Assembly: GCA_003427395.1 (NCBI GenBank)
Contig: BFEA01000052.1
Span: forward strand, 1,300,986 to 1,363,121
Origin: Chara braunii
Taxonomy: Eukaryota; Streptophyta; Charophyceae; Charales; Characeae
Direction of reading: 5' to 3'
DNA length: 62,136 bases
Of the stretch, positions 21,597-31,998 are shown piece after piece (within the stretch, counting starts at the first letter, position 1; every line of letters starts with the position of its first letter). The position numbers and the translations under genes were made by a program. Below the pieces are notes generated by a model, which worked only from the letters and a program-made list of their open reading frames with translations, searched no databases and was not told the DNA's origin.

Positions 21597-22224
21597 CTAC
21601 TTCTTCACTTCTTCCAACTCCTTTGCCCCCCGACTCACCCCATCCAATCTTGCTTTTCTCTCCCTTGTTAGCTGGAATTTCCACTCCATCCTCTTTTCAT
21701 CCTCTGTGGCCTGACGCCTGAGTGGATCTTCTTCCGCCTTGCACTCTTTCAAGGCCGCCTCTTGTTCTTCCTTGGGCACATACATCGGTGCTTCTTCTTC
21801 TCCCAGGGATAAATTCGCTTGCACTCTTTCAAGGCCGCCTCTTGTTCTTCCTTGGGCACATACATCGGTGCTTCTTCTTCTCCCAGGGATAAATTCGCCA
21901 CCCACTCTGTGATCTTTTTCTCTAACTGATCATCTTTGGTCCCATTGGATTCCCTTTTTCTCTGGTCCTTCGCCTCTCTAGTGGTACCTCTTCTACCTCT
22001 TCTTCTTCTTCCACCGCCTTGAGTTTCTCTTCTTTTTTCTTCAGCCTCTCCTTTTCTCTGGCCATCTCCTCCTCAATCTTTTTCCATTTCGCCGTCTGTT
22101 CCTCTATCAGGGCCTTCTTCTTGGACTCCTCCTTCTCTCTTCTCTCTTTGAGCATGGTGGCAATCTTCTCTTCCTGCTCACATGAGTAGGGGGAGGTGCT
22201 CGTTCCTCTACGCGTCTCAACCAT
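21597..22224 (-). pseudogene. GYP-2 gag N-terminal coiled coil, frame broken by 80-bp duplication
   Basis: The likely start is ATG at 22224 (MVETRRGTSTSPYS). It is followed by a highly charged K/E coiled coil with heptad-like IEEEMAREKERLKKKEEKLK. The frame stops at 21922. A second frame (21905-21597) continues with acidic and basic repeats. Between 21738 and 21898 an 80-bp unit beginning GCACTCTTTCAAGGCCGCCT on the plus strand occurs twice in tandem (21741 and 21821). Eighty is not a multiple of three, so the duplication breaks the frame. It is a gag N-terminal region by position only; charged coiled coils at this point are common in algal gypsy gag. Confidence 0.7.
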
Positions 22225-22820
22225 GGTGAAAGGTGCACAACTAGTCAACGGTTCCACTCCTCACCACTTAGACGTCCCCCTAACTGGCTTAATTTAGATT
22301 GACCGACTCCCTATGGACTACAGGGTTCCTAGAGAGCCCTGTCAACTTCTCTAACCTAGACTCTAGTCACTACAGCCGTCACTACAGAACTTGTTGCTGA
22401 CCAGGAGGCATTTAAGGAGATCCCCCGTAACTCCTCAAGAATTCTTTAACGTCGCAGACAGGACAACGCGGTCAGCAGGTTCTCTCAAGACTTGAACGGC
22501 CCGTTGTGCAGCCCACAACTCGGATTTTGGGCCTACCGTGCCACACCGAGCAGCCCGACAATCAGTACCGGTCCTTGGGAGGGTTAGGCCTCCGGGACAG
22601 TTGAGTCGTCAGACACAGTCTTTAGCCCTACTCAGCCCGTGTGGGTTTGGTCAACAAGGCCCTATCCTTCATACACGGAGTCCTATCACCTAGACAAAAG
22701 AGACACAATGCAGAAAGAAGAGACAGACAGACTCAGGCTCAGGAAGTATCATAGGGTGAGTGCACATCCATAGGGCAAGGGGATAGGCTAAGGGCTTGGC
22801 GAGATTATACCAACTCTAGC
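22225..22820 (-). other. Probable GYP-2 5' leader
   Basis: The interval lies upstream of the GYP-2 gag start. No open frame or repeat match is visible. It could be the untranslated leader plus primer region; no LTR partner is available to test this. Confidence 0.35.
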
Positions 22821-22822
22821 TT

Positions 22823-22942
22823 GGTCAAAATAGTGGTCAGCAGCTCCGGTCAACGCCTTGGTGAACACGGTCAAACCGCAGTCAACGCTCCGGTCAACCC
22901 TTCGGTTAACACCCGGTCAACCCCTGGTCAACGCCCGGTCAA
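22823..22942 (-). promoter_or_regulatory. Cluster of eight GGTCAA/AGTCAA motifs (W-box core on minus strand)
   Basis: GGTCAA occurs at 22823, 22848, 22869, 22892, 22915, 22926 and 22937, and AGTCAA at 22880. Their complement TTGAC(C/T) is the W-box core bound by plant WRKY factors. Spacing is 11 or 12 bases for several neighbours and 21-25 for others, so it could also be a degenerate minisatellite. It lies upstream of GYP-2 in its reading direction. Confidence 0.4.
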
Positions 22943-22989
22943 CCCTTCAAGTCGGCTATGGCTGCCGGCACATTCTTCCTCGCTACCCT

Positions 22990-23288
22990 TCACTTCTCCT
23001 TCCCCCTTCTTCACCTTTCTTCTTCCTCCTCTTTTTTTTTTTTTTTTTTGTTCACCCTCGGCTATGTCTGTCTTCCACTTCGTCTTCCCTTCCTTCCTTC
23101 TTCACCTTCGGTCTCTCCTCCCTTCTCTGCTTCACCTTCCTCCATGAACCCCGTGTCCGAGCTTTGCGGCTATCGCCGCCACTCCCTTCTTCGTTGAGCT
23201 GCACAGCCAATCTTGTATCACTCAACTCTCTCTCTCCGTGGCGATGTCTTCAGCGCAGGTGCGTATCAAACCAATCTTGTATCGCTCA

Positions 23289-23363
<75 letters not shown>

Positions 23364-24463
23364 GTCTTCTATGCAGGTACGCGTCACTTCCTTCCGCAGC
23401 GGAGCTATGGCGGACTGCTTCTTCTCGGTGGCGCACTTCAACTGTGGCGCCCTATGGCGCGCGTCTCCCTCCCGCTACAACGGTGATGGCGCATGGAGTA
23501 GCGGGTACCAGCCCCGATACCAGTGCAATCAGACTCGCAATCATGCACACTTCACATGTATGCAAACAGGTTGCGCAGCAAACAGGCGTCAAGCGCCCAC
23601 TCAGAACTCAGAGATATAGCACCAAGAACTCAGTTCAGATACAAGTTCACTTCCTCTGACTATGGTGGCACATCGCCTGTACAACACTTTGTCGTCACTC
23701 AGTCCACACTGTTGTTCACACACAAGATCACCCTGGATACCCCAGACGCGTCACACTATATACACACACACACCTACAGCTATGGCGGCTATGGCCGTTT
23801 CTACCCTATCGCTATGGCTAACTTCTTCTCGCCCACTTCATCCTCGGGCGCACTGCAGACCACCTTGCACAAGTCGCTATGACAGCGCTTCCGCATGGCT
23901 TACGCAGGAATGAATGAATGGCTGTGCACTGCCTCTTGATTTATGCTTTTGTAACTCGTTGGTCTGCCCCTTTCCACCGGGCCCATGGTGCACACAGTCC
24001 CCCTTGGTACTTGCTGACTGTGCAAAGTGAGACTGGGACTGGGTACCACTGACTAAGCGAAGTTGGACACACCACTTGCCCACTTGCCTCTGGCCTTCTG
24101 TGTAAAATGTGAGAGGAAACTCGAAAGGCCACTTCCGGACCTTCCGGGAGACCGTGGACTTGGCCTTTCAGTACTGTAGCAGCTACGACCTTGACCCTTC
24201 AGGGCTGTAGCAGCTACGACCTTGACCCTTCGGAGGAGCTACAGCTACGACTTCTAGAACTCACTAAGACTCCTATCCGACAGGTCTACAGATCGAATCC
24301 CCTACAAACTACGGACCTAAAACAGCCTACCAACTGTTTGCGAATACACAGGTCATGGGTTCAAACACTCAGGGGTCAACTTGATACTGTACATGGGTAA
24401 GGTAAGGTCTGGGGATCGAACCCTGGGATCTGCATTTGCCTTTGCAAAGGTGAAAACCGTTTC
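22990..24463. other. CT-rich region without recognised gene; (TC)32 at 23291-23354
   Basis: Pyrimidine-rich sequence with a pure TC run at 23291-23354. Long plus-strand open frames here (22858-23659) are serine/leucine-rich in all three frames and follow the CT bias, so they are not genes. Near 24160-24240 the phrase TAGCAGCTACGACCTTGACCC is repeated in tandem. Confidence 0.6.
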
Positions 24464-25951
24464 ACCAGCAGCAACCCTTGGCCGTCCCTTGGGATGCCCA
24501 GCCCAAAGCATCCCCAAATCTCTCTACCGGGCCTCACGCTTCTGCATCAGCAGCTTACAGGGCAACACCCCAGCACTGGCCAGCGTCGTTCTGGCATCGA
24601 ACGGCCACAGATCATTGAGTATAACAGCATCAAAACTGCCTAAGATGGATTGCTAAGAAACCCTAAAGTCCTAAGACATTCATAAGAACAACTGACTTTT
24701 TTCCATTCAGACTCTACCAAGTCAAAAGAATATGTGTGTCAATAAGCCTCCCCATCACGAATCAGATAGGTGAAACCTATTCAATCCCTCTACGACCACC
24801 ACCAGCATGGTTAATTTTAGCACGAACCGAAGCTCTTCCAGGCCTCATGCTCCCATCAGGTTAGGTTACAGAGTTGCACCACCTTGCTCCAGCAGCGGCC
24901 AGCGTTGCTCCAGTTACGACCCCCGATGACCATTGGGACTGCCCCCGCAAATACCAGAGCTCTTTACCAGGCCTCATGCCCCCACTAAGCTAGGTCACAG
25001 AGTTGCGCCACCTGGCTCCGGCTCCAGCTCCGGCTCCGGCCAGCGTTGCTCCAGCATCGGTCTTCGAGGGCCACCGACTTTTTAACCACCCCTCGCAGGA
25101 TCACAGATGGCTTGCCAGATAACACCTATTCCTACAACCTCCTCGAGAGGCAACCAAAGGGAAAGCTATAGTAAACTGGATGATAGATTTCTTCGAGAGA
25201 GATCGCCCCTCCATCCCCCTACCCCTTCCCCCTCAGCCCTGCCTCAGCCGAGGAGAGTCACTCAATCGCCCTCGGCCCCAATATAGGACCAGTCCTCTCC
25301 CACCCTTTCCCCAGGAGCACGCAGTTCCCACCTAAAGCATGCCCCCCCGCCCCGTGCCCATTTCCGCCTCCGCAGGGACTGATGGACCCACCCACAGTCC
25401 CTGCCCCAGAATAAGGCAACCCCCTACTCCACCCCTACCCTCTTTGAGACATTCACCCACCACCTTGCGATGCCCCTGCAGGATAGAGTTCCCCTCACCC
25501 CCTTCCCACCGTTCAGCCCTCCGCGAACAATCCGATCCAGCCGACTACAGTTATTGATGACACACTTACCAAAATATCATTTGCTTGGATTCTGTTGGAT
25601 TTTGTTGGTGACGATGGACAGCACCCTGAAGACAATAATAATGAGAATGATGGTGACAACCAACTCACCTACTGATGCAGAGCAACATCTAATTGAAAGC
25701 AAGCTGATGATGATGATGATGAGGATGAGGATGAAAATGGAAAGATGATGCTGATCTTACCAAAGAGCAGCACCAACGACCCCTATGATTACAAACTGAT
25801 GATGATGATGATGATGACGATAGTAATGATGATAGAGATAATGATGATGATAGTAATGATGATAGCGATGATGATGGTGATGTTGATAATGATGATGGTG
25901 ATGTTGATAATGATGATGGTGATGATGAAGATGATGATGGTGATGTTAGTA

Positions 25952-25993
<42 letters not shown>

Positions 25994-26215
25994 GTAAGGA
26001 TGATGACACATAGCACCCTATGATGACTACAAGATGATGATGGTGTGATGACGAGCTCCTTGGATAATGACCTATAAAGATGATGATGATGATGATGATG
26101 ATGCGCAAAGGCCTATGATGACATCAAGTTTTGCCACCTGTGCCGTATGATGGAGAGAAATTTGACGATGGTGATACAACAATTAGTGACGAGCAGTTGT
26201 TCTGCTGTGAGCACT
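24464..26215 (+). repeat. Dispersed repeat family X, copy 2
   Basis: Colinear with copy 1 (2262-3520), including the terminal trinucleotide array and the TACAACRATKAGTRACGARCAG-like end. It lies about 140 bases before the start of recognisable GYP-3 LTR. Confidence 0.75.
25704..26102 (+). repeat. GAT/ATG trinucleotide array (family X, copy 2)
   Basis: Imperfect GAT repeats with a higher-order unit containing GATGGTGATGTTGATAATGAT in several tandem copies. Interruptions such as CACCCTATGATGA match copy 1. Confidence 0.85.
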
Positions 26216-26700
26216 AGGGAATATCGTTTTTGGTTTCTTTTTTTGAATTTTCAACTGATGTCTAGCCCACACGGGCTCGCGGAATTGTTTTTGGGCTCCT
26301 CGGAATTCCCTTTTACAATTAGGACTTAGGCCAGGAATTTAGGTACTCTGAATTTTGTTGCGCCACACTTGTGCATATCTTGCTGCGCTAGGAACAGGGC
26401 TCTTACTGGATCGCGCCCTTAATCTTGCACAATTGTCGCTTTTGGCGGGCGCGATTGTAACTGTATCTTTCTTCTTTCTTGATTTCCTCGTGTTTGCCCG
26501 CCTTCTTCTTCTATGTCTTGCATGCTTAATGCTCCATTCTAATTGGCCTGAGTGCCTGCATAACCGGATCGATGCGCGGAGTGCGGCTACGACCCCCATG
26601 TCGCGACCTGGCCATCCAGACGTAGTCACGTAGGCACTTCCTCTCTTCTCCTTCTGCCCACTTGGGCTTAATCCCTTATCTTACGCGCAAGCATGCATGC

Positions 26701-26708
26701 TATAAATT
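26701..26708 (+). promoter_or_regulatory. GYP-3 5' LTR TATA box
   Basis: TATAAATT after GCATGCATGC; conserved at 37050-37057 and on the minus strand at 677-670. It predicts transcription start near 26730, which would place the LTR-borne frame in the R-U5 part of the transcript. Confidence 0.65.
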
Positions 26709-27604
26709 TCGCAAGCACGATTAGTTTGCTCTCTGTGAACCTTGGAGTTAGCGTGATTAGTGAGGGTCGGCTAACGAGTCAGCTGGAAGCGGTGAGTCGA
26801 CGAGAGAGTTGGAAGATTCGACGAGCTGGTGTCGGGTATGTGGGGTTGACGTACGGGCCACGACGGACTGTGGCGCGCGGGCAAACCTGGCTTGCATGCT
26901 CGAACCAAGCGGGGTGACAACGCTTTGTTGATGCGCGGCGACAAACTGCCCGCATCGGGGAGTGTAGAGAGAGAAAGAGAGAGAGTTGTTGTGTGTGGGA
27001 CGAGGTCCCTTCTTCCATTCATCTGTATAATTTTGGTTTCTATTTTGGCCGATCTCTTTAAGGCCCTCTCGGACTTTCTTTGTAAATCGTGTCTGATTTT
27101 CGTTGTCGTTTGCTTCGTGTGTATGTATGGAATTGATGTGAACTCTTTCCCGTTAGCGATCTTTTCGGATTTCCAATCTTGTTTTGCGATGACTATTTAC
27201 TTCACATTTCGTTTGCATGAGCAATACTCTCAGATCTTGATTGGAAGCACTTGCTAGGGATGTTTGGGTTTAATCGCTAGTCTTCGATCGTCATCAGATC
27301 ACCAAGAGTGTTGTGAGGAGTTGATTGTCCTTTCCCCCTGTTTCTCTCCTTTTTTTTGTCACATGAATGGCATGGGTATGAATGTAATGTTTTGATCTCC
27401 CCCAATATAGCATGAGTAGGATAGTTGCATGCAGGACGGATGCAACCGGTACACCGAATCGAGGAGCGATCTGCTTTCGCTCATGTGCACGCTCACGTAC
27501 AACCGCGATCTCAAGAAAATCGAGTCGCAGCGTACGTGCGCGTCTGCATGAGTCCACCTCGAACTCATCATAAGGATGCGGGAAACCGAATTCCCTAGCC
27601 GGAT

Positions 27605-28183
27605 ATGGTTGTGGACATTCCCTTTGGGATTACCGATCGTGAGAACTTGAGGGATCCAGAGTATCGCGAGTACTGGGAGGGTGAACAGCTCAGACGGCGG
27701 GGAAACTTGAGAAACCCAGAATTCCCCTGTCTGATGGAGAACGACCGATTGTGCGCGGGGGATTTCCACTGGGCCATAACCAGTGATCCTAGAGGCCTAG
27801 ACTACCCAGACAATGACAACACTCAATATTATATATCTCCAGGCTTCGTCGTTATTAATACCAACTTCCCTCCCTTCCATCTCCTCCTCCCCTATCACCA
27901 GCTCACAGTGGTACCGTGGAATTCCATAGCTCGCTATTGGCCCCACCCATCGTGCGAAGAGTGCCAGAGATACCAGGCGTACCGGGCTTCAAGATTTATC
28001 CGACGAACGCGAACCGAAGTCGAGCAGCGATTACACAGCCTCCGCTTGCAGCCAGCCTCGTCGGATTCCGAAGCTTGTTATGAGCGGCGCCGACAACTTT
28101 TCGCCCCGCGGGACAGCCATGGTGTCCCACCGGTCCACCAGATAAGGAACCGGCCGCGTCGACGCAACTGGCAGAGACCATAG
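27605..28183 (+). CDS. LTR-resident ORF of unknown function, intact copy
   Basis: A 192-residue frame starting at ATG 27605, entirely inside the 5' LTR and downstream of its TATA box. The core is FPCLMENDRLC, then HWAITSDPR, YYISPGFVVINTNFPPF and LLLPYHQLTVVPWNSI, followed by a CEEC pair and an arginine-rich C-terminal half. No signal peptide or membrane segment is evident. I do not recognise the family. A diverged homologue at 60991-61455 keeps the core, and the copy in the 3' LTR is broken. In the 21 codons around LLLPYHQLTVVPWNSI the two families differ at seven synonymous sites and one replacement codon, which suggests selection on the protein. It might be an accessory protein or an old captured gene. 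Confidence 0.6.
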   Translation: MVVDIPFGITDRENLRDPEYREYWEGEQLRRRGNLRNPEFPCLMENDRLCAGDFHWAITSDPRGLDYPDNDNTQYYISPGFVVINTNFPPFHLLLPYHQLTVVPWNSIARYWPHPSCEECQRYQAYRASRFIRRTRTEVEQRLHSLRLQPASSDSEACYERRRQLFAPRDSHGVPPVHQIRNRPRRRNWQRP

Positions 28184-28387
28184 CCCCATCCCCGAAGGCT
28201 GAAACGCCAGATACGATCTTTGCGTACCATCTTGCACCGTTGTCCCTAAACTTGCCACCGGAGATCTCAGTTCAGACCTGGGACTTCCACCCCCCCCCCA
28301 CTTTCCTAAAATCCTTGGCACCACCCGTTTTTCGCACTTTCGGGCCCCCATCCCACTCTGATCAGGAAGTCACGTTGGGCGTGAGGT

Positions 28388-28399
28388 TGGTATCGGAGC
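28388..28399 (+). promoter_or_regulatory. GYP-3 primer binding site (initiator tRNA-Met type)
   Basis: TGGTATCGGAGC matches the plant tRNA-iMet primer site TGGTATCAGAGC at 11 of 12 positions. It sits exactly at the end of LTR homology and is the start point of minus-strand DNA synthesis. Confidence 0.85.
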
Positions 28400-28543
28400 G
28401 ATACGTGGCAAGCCACAGTCCTAACAAGAAGGTGGTTAGCGTAGAACGATCTGGCGAACAAAGGACGACCCAGGCCGTGGAACACGCCACGAGGCGATCC
28501 TATAGCAACAAGAAGTAGGTCGGTTGCTCGACAGACGATCAAT

Positions 28544-29440
28544 ATGAACGCCAGTCAGCAAAAACCCAACCAGCCCCAACAGGCCCCCGCTCCACGAGCA
28601 CGGGCACCTGCGGCCCCGCCCGATCTCTACCTTTTTTATCCTGCGCATCATCTCGCGGGAGCGTGGCTGGCCACGCTTTGCGTGCAGAAGTACGACAATG
28701 ACGAAGCGTGAATCCGACAGATTGGGAGGGGATGCACATCATTGGTTCAACACCTACGCTTGGATTGACCTTCCGACGTTCAAACAAGATTTCCTGAATC
28801 GTTTCAATTATATTCATCCAGAGCAAGCTTTTTTTATGATCAAGGATCGAGTTCAAAAGCCACTCGAATCTGTCACTGAGTATCGCAATTGGTTTTACCG
28901 AATGTTTGTCAAAACTGAGCGGGGAGAACAGGTAGGAAGTGACTTGTTTATCGACGGGCTCCGCATTAGGACAATGAGGACGAAACTGCGAAAGCAGTTC
29001 TCTCCCGTTAACCACACACTACAACAGATCATGGCCGCCGCAGAAGAGATGGAACGGAAATTCGCTGCGAGCTTCCTAGAAGGAGAAGATTATCCTAGGG
29101 AGGGAGATTCATCCGAGTTAGCCAGAGCAAAGGTAGAGCTCGCCACGCTACAAAACAAATTCGAGAACATGGGATTTGTGTCGGGTCCCATTACTTATCT
29201 AGAGCAAATCGTCCCTAAACGATCGACTCCCAGTACAATCACAGGGGTATCTGTTCCTGTGATGACTGCTCCCCCGTCTCCGCCCGAAAGTCCTACACAA
29301 CCGAGCGAATCGACGGCGTTACTAGAACTGACCAAAACGTTAGTTACTTTGATACAGGAAAGCAACGCCACCGCTCGTTGTTCATTTGCGGGTCTGATAG
29401 TCCCGATCATTCCTAACCCTGGATATCCTAATGCCACTTA
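28544..29440 (+). pseudogene. GYP-3 gag, frameshifted
   Basis: The likely start is ATG 28544 (MNASQQKPNQPQQAPAPRAR). This frame reaches LCVQKYDNDEA and stops at 28711. The gag domain continues in another frame from 28698: DAHHWFNTYAWIDLPTFKQD, FLNRFNYI, VTEYRNWFYRMF and LRKQFSP. These are the W-F-x-F and V-x-x-Y-x-x-x-F patterns of the Ty3/gypsy gag capsid domain. A one-base frameshift near 28700 separates the two parts. A helical linker and a proline-rich stretch follow. From about 29440 the plus strand loses sense, because the zinc-knuckle part is on the other strand. Confidence 0.85.
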
Positions 29441-29800
29441 CTGGTCCAGAGGAATAAGTTCTACCACTTCTTCAGTAGTAGCTGGCGCACTCCCACCCCC
29501 TTCCATTTCTTCCAACATCGTTCCTACTCTACCTGACCCATTAGCGATTGGTGTCGCGGCCACCGGTGCTCCCCCGATTTGGGCTTGCGCGGGCCGGTGG
29601 GGGCAATCCCGGGCTATGTGTCCTGGGTGGTGACACGTGTAGCAGACATTTGGGTTGCCTGCTGCCCCGCTTGTCGTCGGGATCGGGGCCAGTCCAGGTT
29701 GTATCGGCGCGGCTCTTACGGCAATGGGACGCATCGATCTCCTTAACGACTCTATCCTAGTGTTATGCTCGTGTTGCTCCTTTAATGGAGACCCTCTCCA
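29438..29800 (-). pseudogene. Inverted gag C-terminal segment with CCHC zinc knuckle
   Basis: On the minus strand an open frame reads KEQHEHNTRIESLRRSMRPI, then a proline/alanine-rich stretch, then CYTCHHPGHIARDC, a perfect CCHC zinc knuckle (C-x2-C-x4-H-x4-C), and ends LIPLDQ. The plus-strand gag frame lacks any knuckle and overlaps this segment with unrelated residues. Protein order (linker, knuckle, end) is what would follow the plus-strand gag if the segment were flipped, so a 0.3-0.4-kb inversion inside GYP-3 is the simplest reading. An insertion from a minus-strand relative is the alternative. The exact ends are not resolved. Confidence 0.8.
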
Positions 29801-30110
29801 GGGGAGATGAAGTCTGGAGGGCCCACCTTTGTCACTTTGGAAATAGACGTCCTAAATATCGTCCGTGCCCTGGACCATCGCATTCCCCTCTCAATCGGAC
29901 ATCTGTTATCCATCTCGGAACAAGCTAACGAGCGCATGTTGTAACACTGCAAGGCAAACAGAAAACGATTCGCCCTTGCGAGAACAACGAACACGAAAGG
30001 AAAAACCCTTATCCATGAGGACAACCCGAGCCTCGCCAGTATGTCGGATCCCATATGCTGGGATTAATAAAAAAAGACGATCACTTTCAACGGATCAAAG
30101 CGATCCCGTG

Positions 30111-30697
30111 GAAATCCGCCGAGTGCGATATCAAGGTCTGGGGAGTCCCGTATAACACCATTATCGACTCAGGAGCCGCTGTCTTGGGGAGTCCCGTATA
30201 ACGCCATTATCGACTCAGGAGCCGCTGTCCTGGCTATTTCACTAAGAGTAGTAGAAAAAGCGGGAAGAGGAAAAGATCTCATCATGCTAACAGAAAAGGA
30301 TCATCTCGTCTCCGCAGATGAAGAGAAAATCAAGACAGTAGGACGAATGACTAATGTTGCTTTTCGACTAGGAAGGGTACATGCTCTGGGGGATGTCGTG
30401 GTGTTGGATGTAACCACGTACGACGTTCTTTTGGGACTGCCCGCTCTCACGGCTCTGCGGGCCAACCTAGATTTCGAAAGACGATCGATTGTCCTTTGGA
30501 ATACGGGAGGAAAACCATACACCATCCCTATGAGATTGACTCTCAGAACTATGGCAGAAGTCACCCAGAAAACTTCACTGACGCCCAGAGGAACTCTCCT
30601 GATGATCACCTGGAAAGAACTTGCGGAACGCAGCGGTCACCGGACAGAGGAGTCGGAACTCTCGAGCGACACTGATGGTAGCGATGAAGATGACTAA
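30111..30697 (+). pseudogene. GYP-3 protease, active site duplicated in tandem
   Basis: WGVPYNTIIDSGAAV is encoded from 30139 and WGVPYNAIIDSGAAVLAIS again from 30185. The two come from a 46-bp tandem duplication. Because 46 is not a multiple of three, the first copy runs into TAA and only the second connects to the rest of the domain (VVEKAGRGKDLIM, then YDVLLGLPAL). The D-S-G-A catalytic motif itself is intact in both copies. The frame ends at 30697 with an acidic tail (SSDTDGSDEDD). Upstream (29810-29940) a pol-type stretch, TFVTLEIDVLNIVRALDHRI, is still readable. Confidence 0.88.
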
Positions 30698-31998
30698 GTG
30701 ATTCGGGATTTAGTGCAGCAACGCATCCGCTACCCGATCCAACAAGCAACCACGAAAACGTTCAATCTCACGGAAGGGAACATCCAGAAAACACGCGCAT
30801 TAATTTTAGGCGAACCACTTGTGCAGATTTCCAGGATGACCGACTCTTTGGAACCCCCTCAGACCTTATACGAGGGCACCGCTCCCCTTCTTGCGAGATA
30901 CAGGGATAAGGAAGCTTTCTGCGATATTATGGAGCTACCCCGTTCCTTGTTATCTTCAGGAAAAGAGATAAGGCTGTTGAGATTAGGGGTCGAGGTTGAG
31001 GCTTTGGGACCCCTTGCGCGTTGCGACACATGACCCCACAATCTTGGGATCAGGGTCGCGGAAAAACCCGTACGATGGCCGGATGTCCGCGACAGTGTAA
31101 CCCCGGAGGAACACGTGGCGATTCGAGAGGAAGATGCCCAAATGATGGCCACGGTGTTTTCCTGGCGATCGGACAATTCATTCATCTTTGCGCCACCACT
31201 CAAAAACACTGACGGAATCAACACGAAACAGATTACCATTCAAATACTAGGCCAATGCCACGAATTGCATGTGACACGTTACGTACCCGACGAGATTCAC
31301 CATCTAATCGCATGAATTTTAAAGGAATATCAGGGAGTGATCAGTGTGACAGACACGGTCGTCGGACTATCGCTAGTCATCCAACATGAGATCCAGACCG
31401 GAAATCATCCTCCGATCCACTGCAGACCGTACAGGTATTCCCTCGTGGAACGAAAAACAGCCTTACAAAGGATTAGGGATTCCTCGTAGTCCTAGTATCG
31501 AAGAAAAATGGGTCGGTTCGCATTTGCATCGATTATCGCAAGTTGAATGACATCACGATTAAGGATGTGTATCCCCTCCCCCGGATTGGGTGTGCTAATT
31601 ATTTGTTGGATGCGATTGGGTGTGCTAATTATTTTAGTAAGTTTGATATTCGTCACGGATTCCATCACATCCTGGTTAAGGAGGAGGACCGGCCCAAGAC
31701 GGCCTTCGTCCTGTTCGAAGGCACCTGGCAGTGGGTTCGATGCCCAATGGGAATCTGCAACGCACCGGCTACATTTCAAAGAGTGATGAACAGAAAATTT
31801 TGTCAACAAGACCCGACTGACTCAAGGAATGATCAATTTCTGCGTCATTGTGTATATGGACGATATCTTGGTCTACTCAGAGTCATTCCACGGGCACGCA
31901 CAACATATCGAGTGGACACTGGGAGCCTTACGAGACGCCGGATTCAAGATTGCGCTGGAAAAGAGAGTTCTTTCTTTATGAGATCTCATTTTTGGGCT
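30698..31998 (+). pseudogene. GYP-3 pol linker and reverse transcriptase
   Basis: Linker frames (30698-31033, 31115-31315) lead to the [55 protein letters not shown] and NAPATFQRVMN. The catalytic box VYMDDILVYS is intact at about 31850-31879 but lies in a different frame from the part before it, so at least one frameshift falls near 31800-31840. At 31582-31632 a 30-bp in-frame tandem repeat gives IGCANYLLDAIGCANYFSKF, with the first IGCANY replacing the usual residues. Stops and frameshifts make the enzyme inactive. Confidence 0.88.

Larger units (their letters stand above)
18783..22224 (-). mobile_element. GYP-2: Ty3/gypsy element, truncated in RT
   Basis: Read on the minus strand: a coiled-coil gag N-terminus, a gag body, an RGG-rich segment with zinc knuckle, protease and the reverse transcriptase up to just past YLDD. 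There the GYP-1 LTR interrupts it. RNase H, integrase and LTRs are not seen. A 5' LTR would lie right of 22224; a TGGT at 22813-22810 could start a primer site but does not match the initiator-tRNA type well. Confidence 0.85.
26355..28387 (+). mobile_element. GYP-3 5' LTR, left end missing
   Basis: Aligns with 36713-38727 from GTTGCGCCACACTTG to GTTGGGCGTGAGGT. The last 12 bases present in the 3' LTR and in the 60764 copy (ending TGGGCGTCACA) are absent here, with the primer site following directly. The LTR carries a TATA box, a GA-rich tract near 26965, a coding frame at 27605-28183 and a C tract near 28291-28300. Confidence 0.85.

Noticed and set aside
22858-23659. Frames of 148-253 residues spanning the TC microsatellite
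   Set aside because: All three plus frames are open because of low stop-codon content in CT repeats; composition is Ser/Leu/Phe only.
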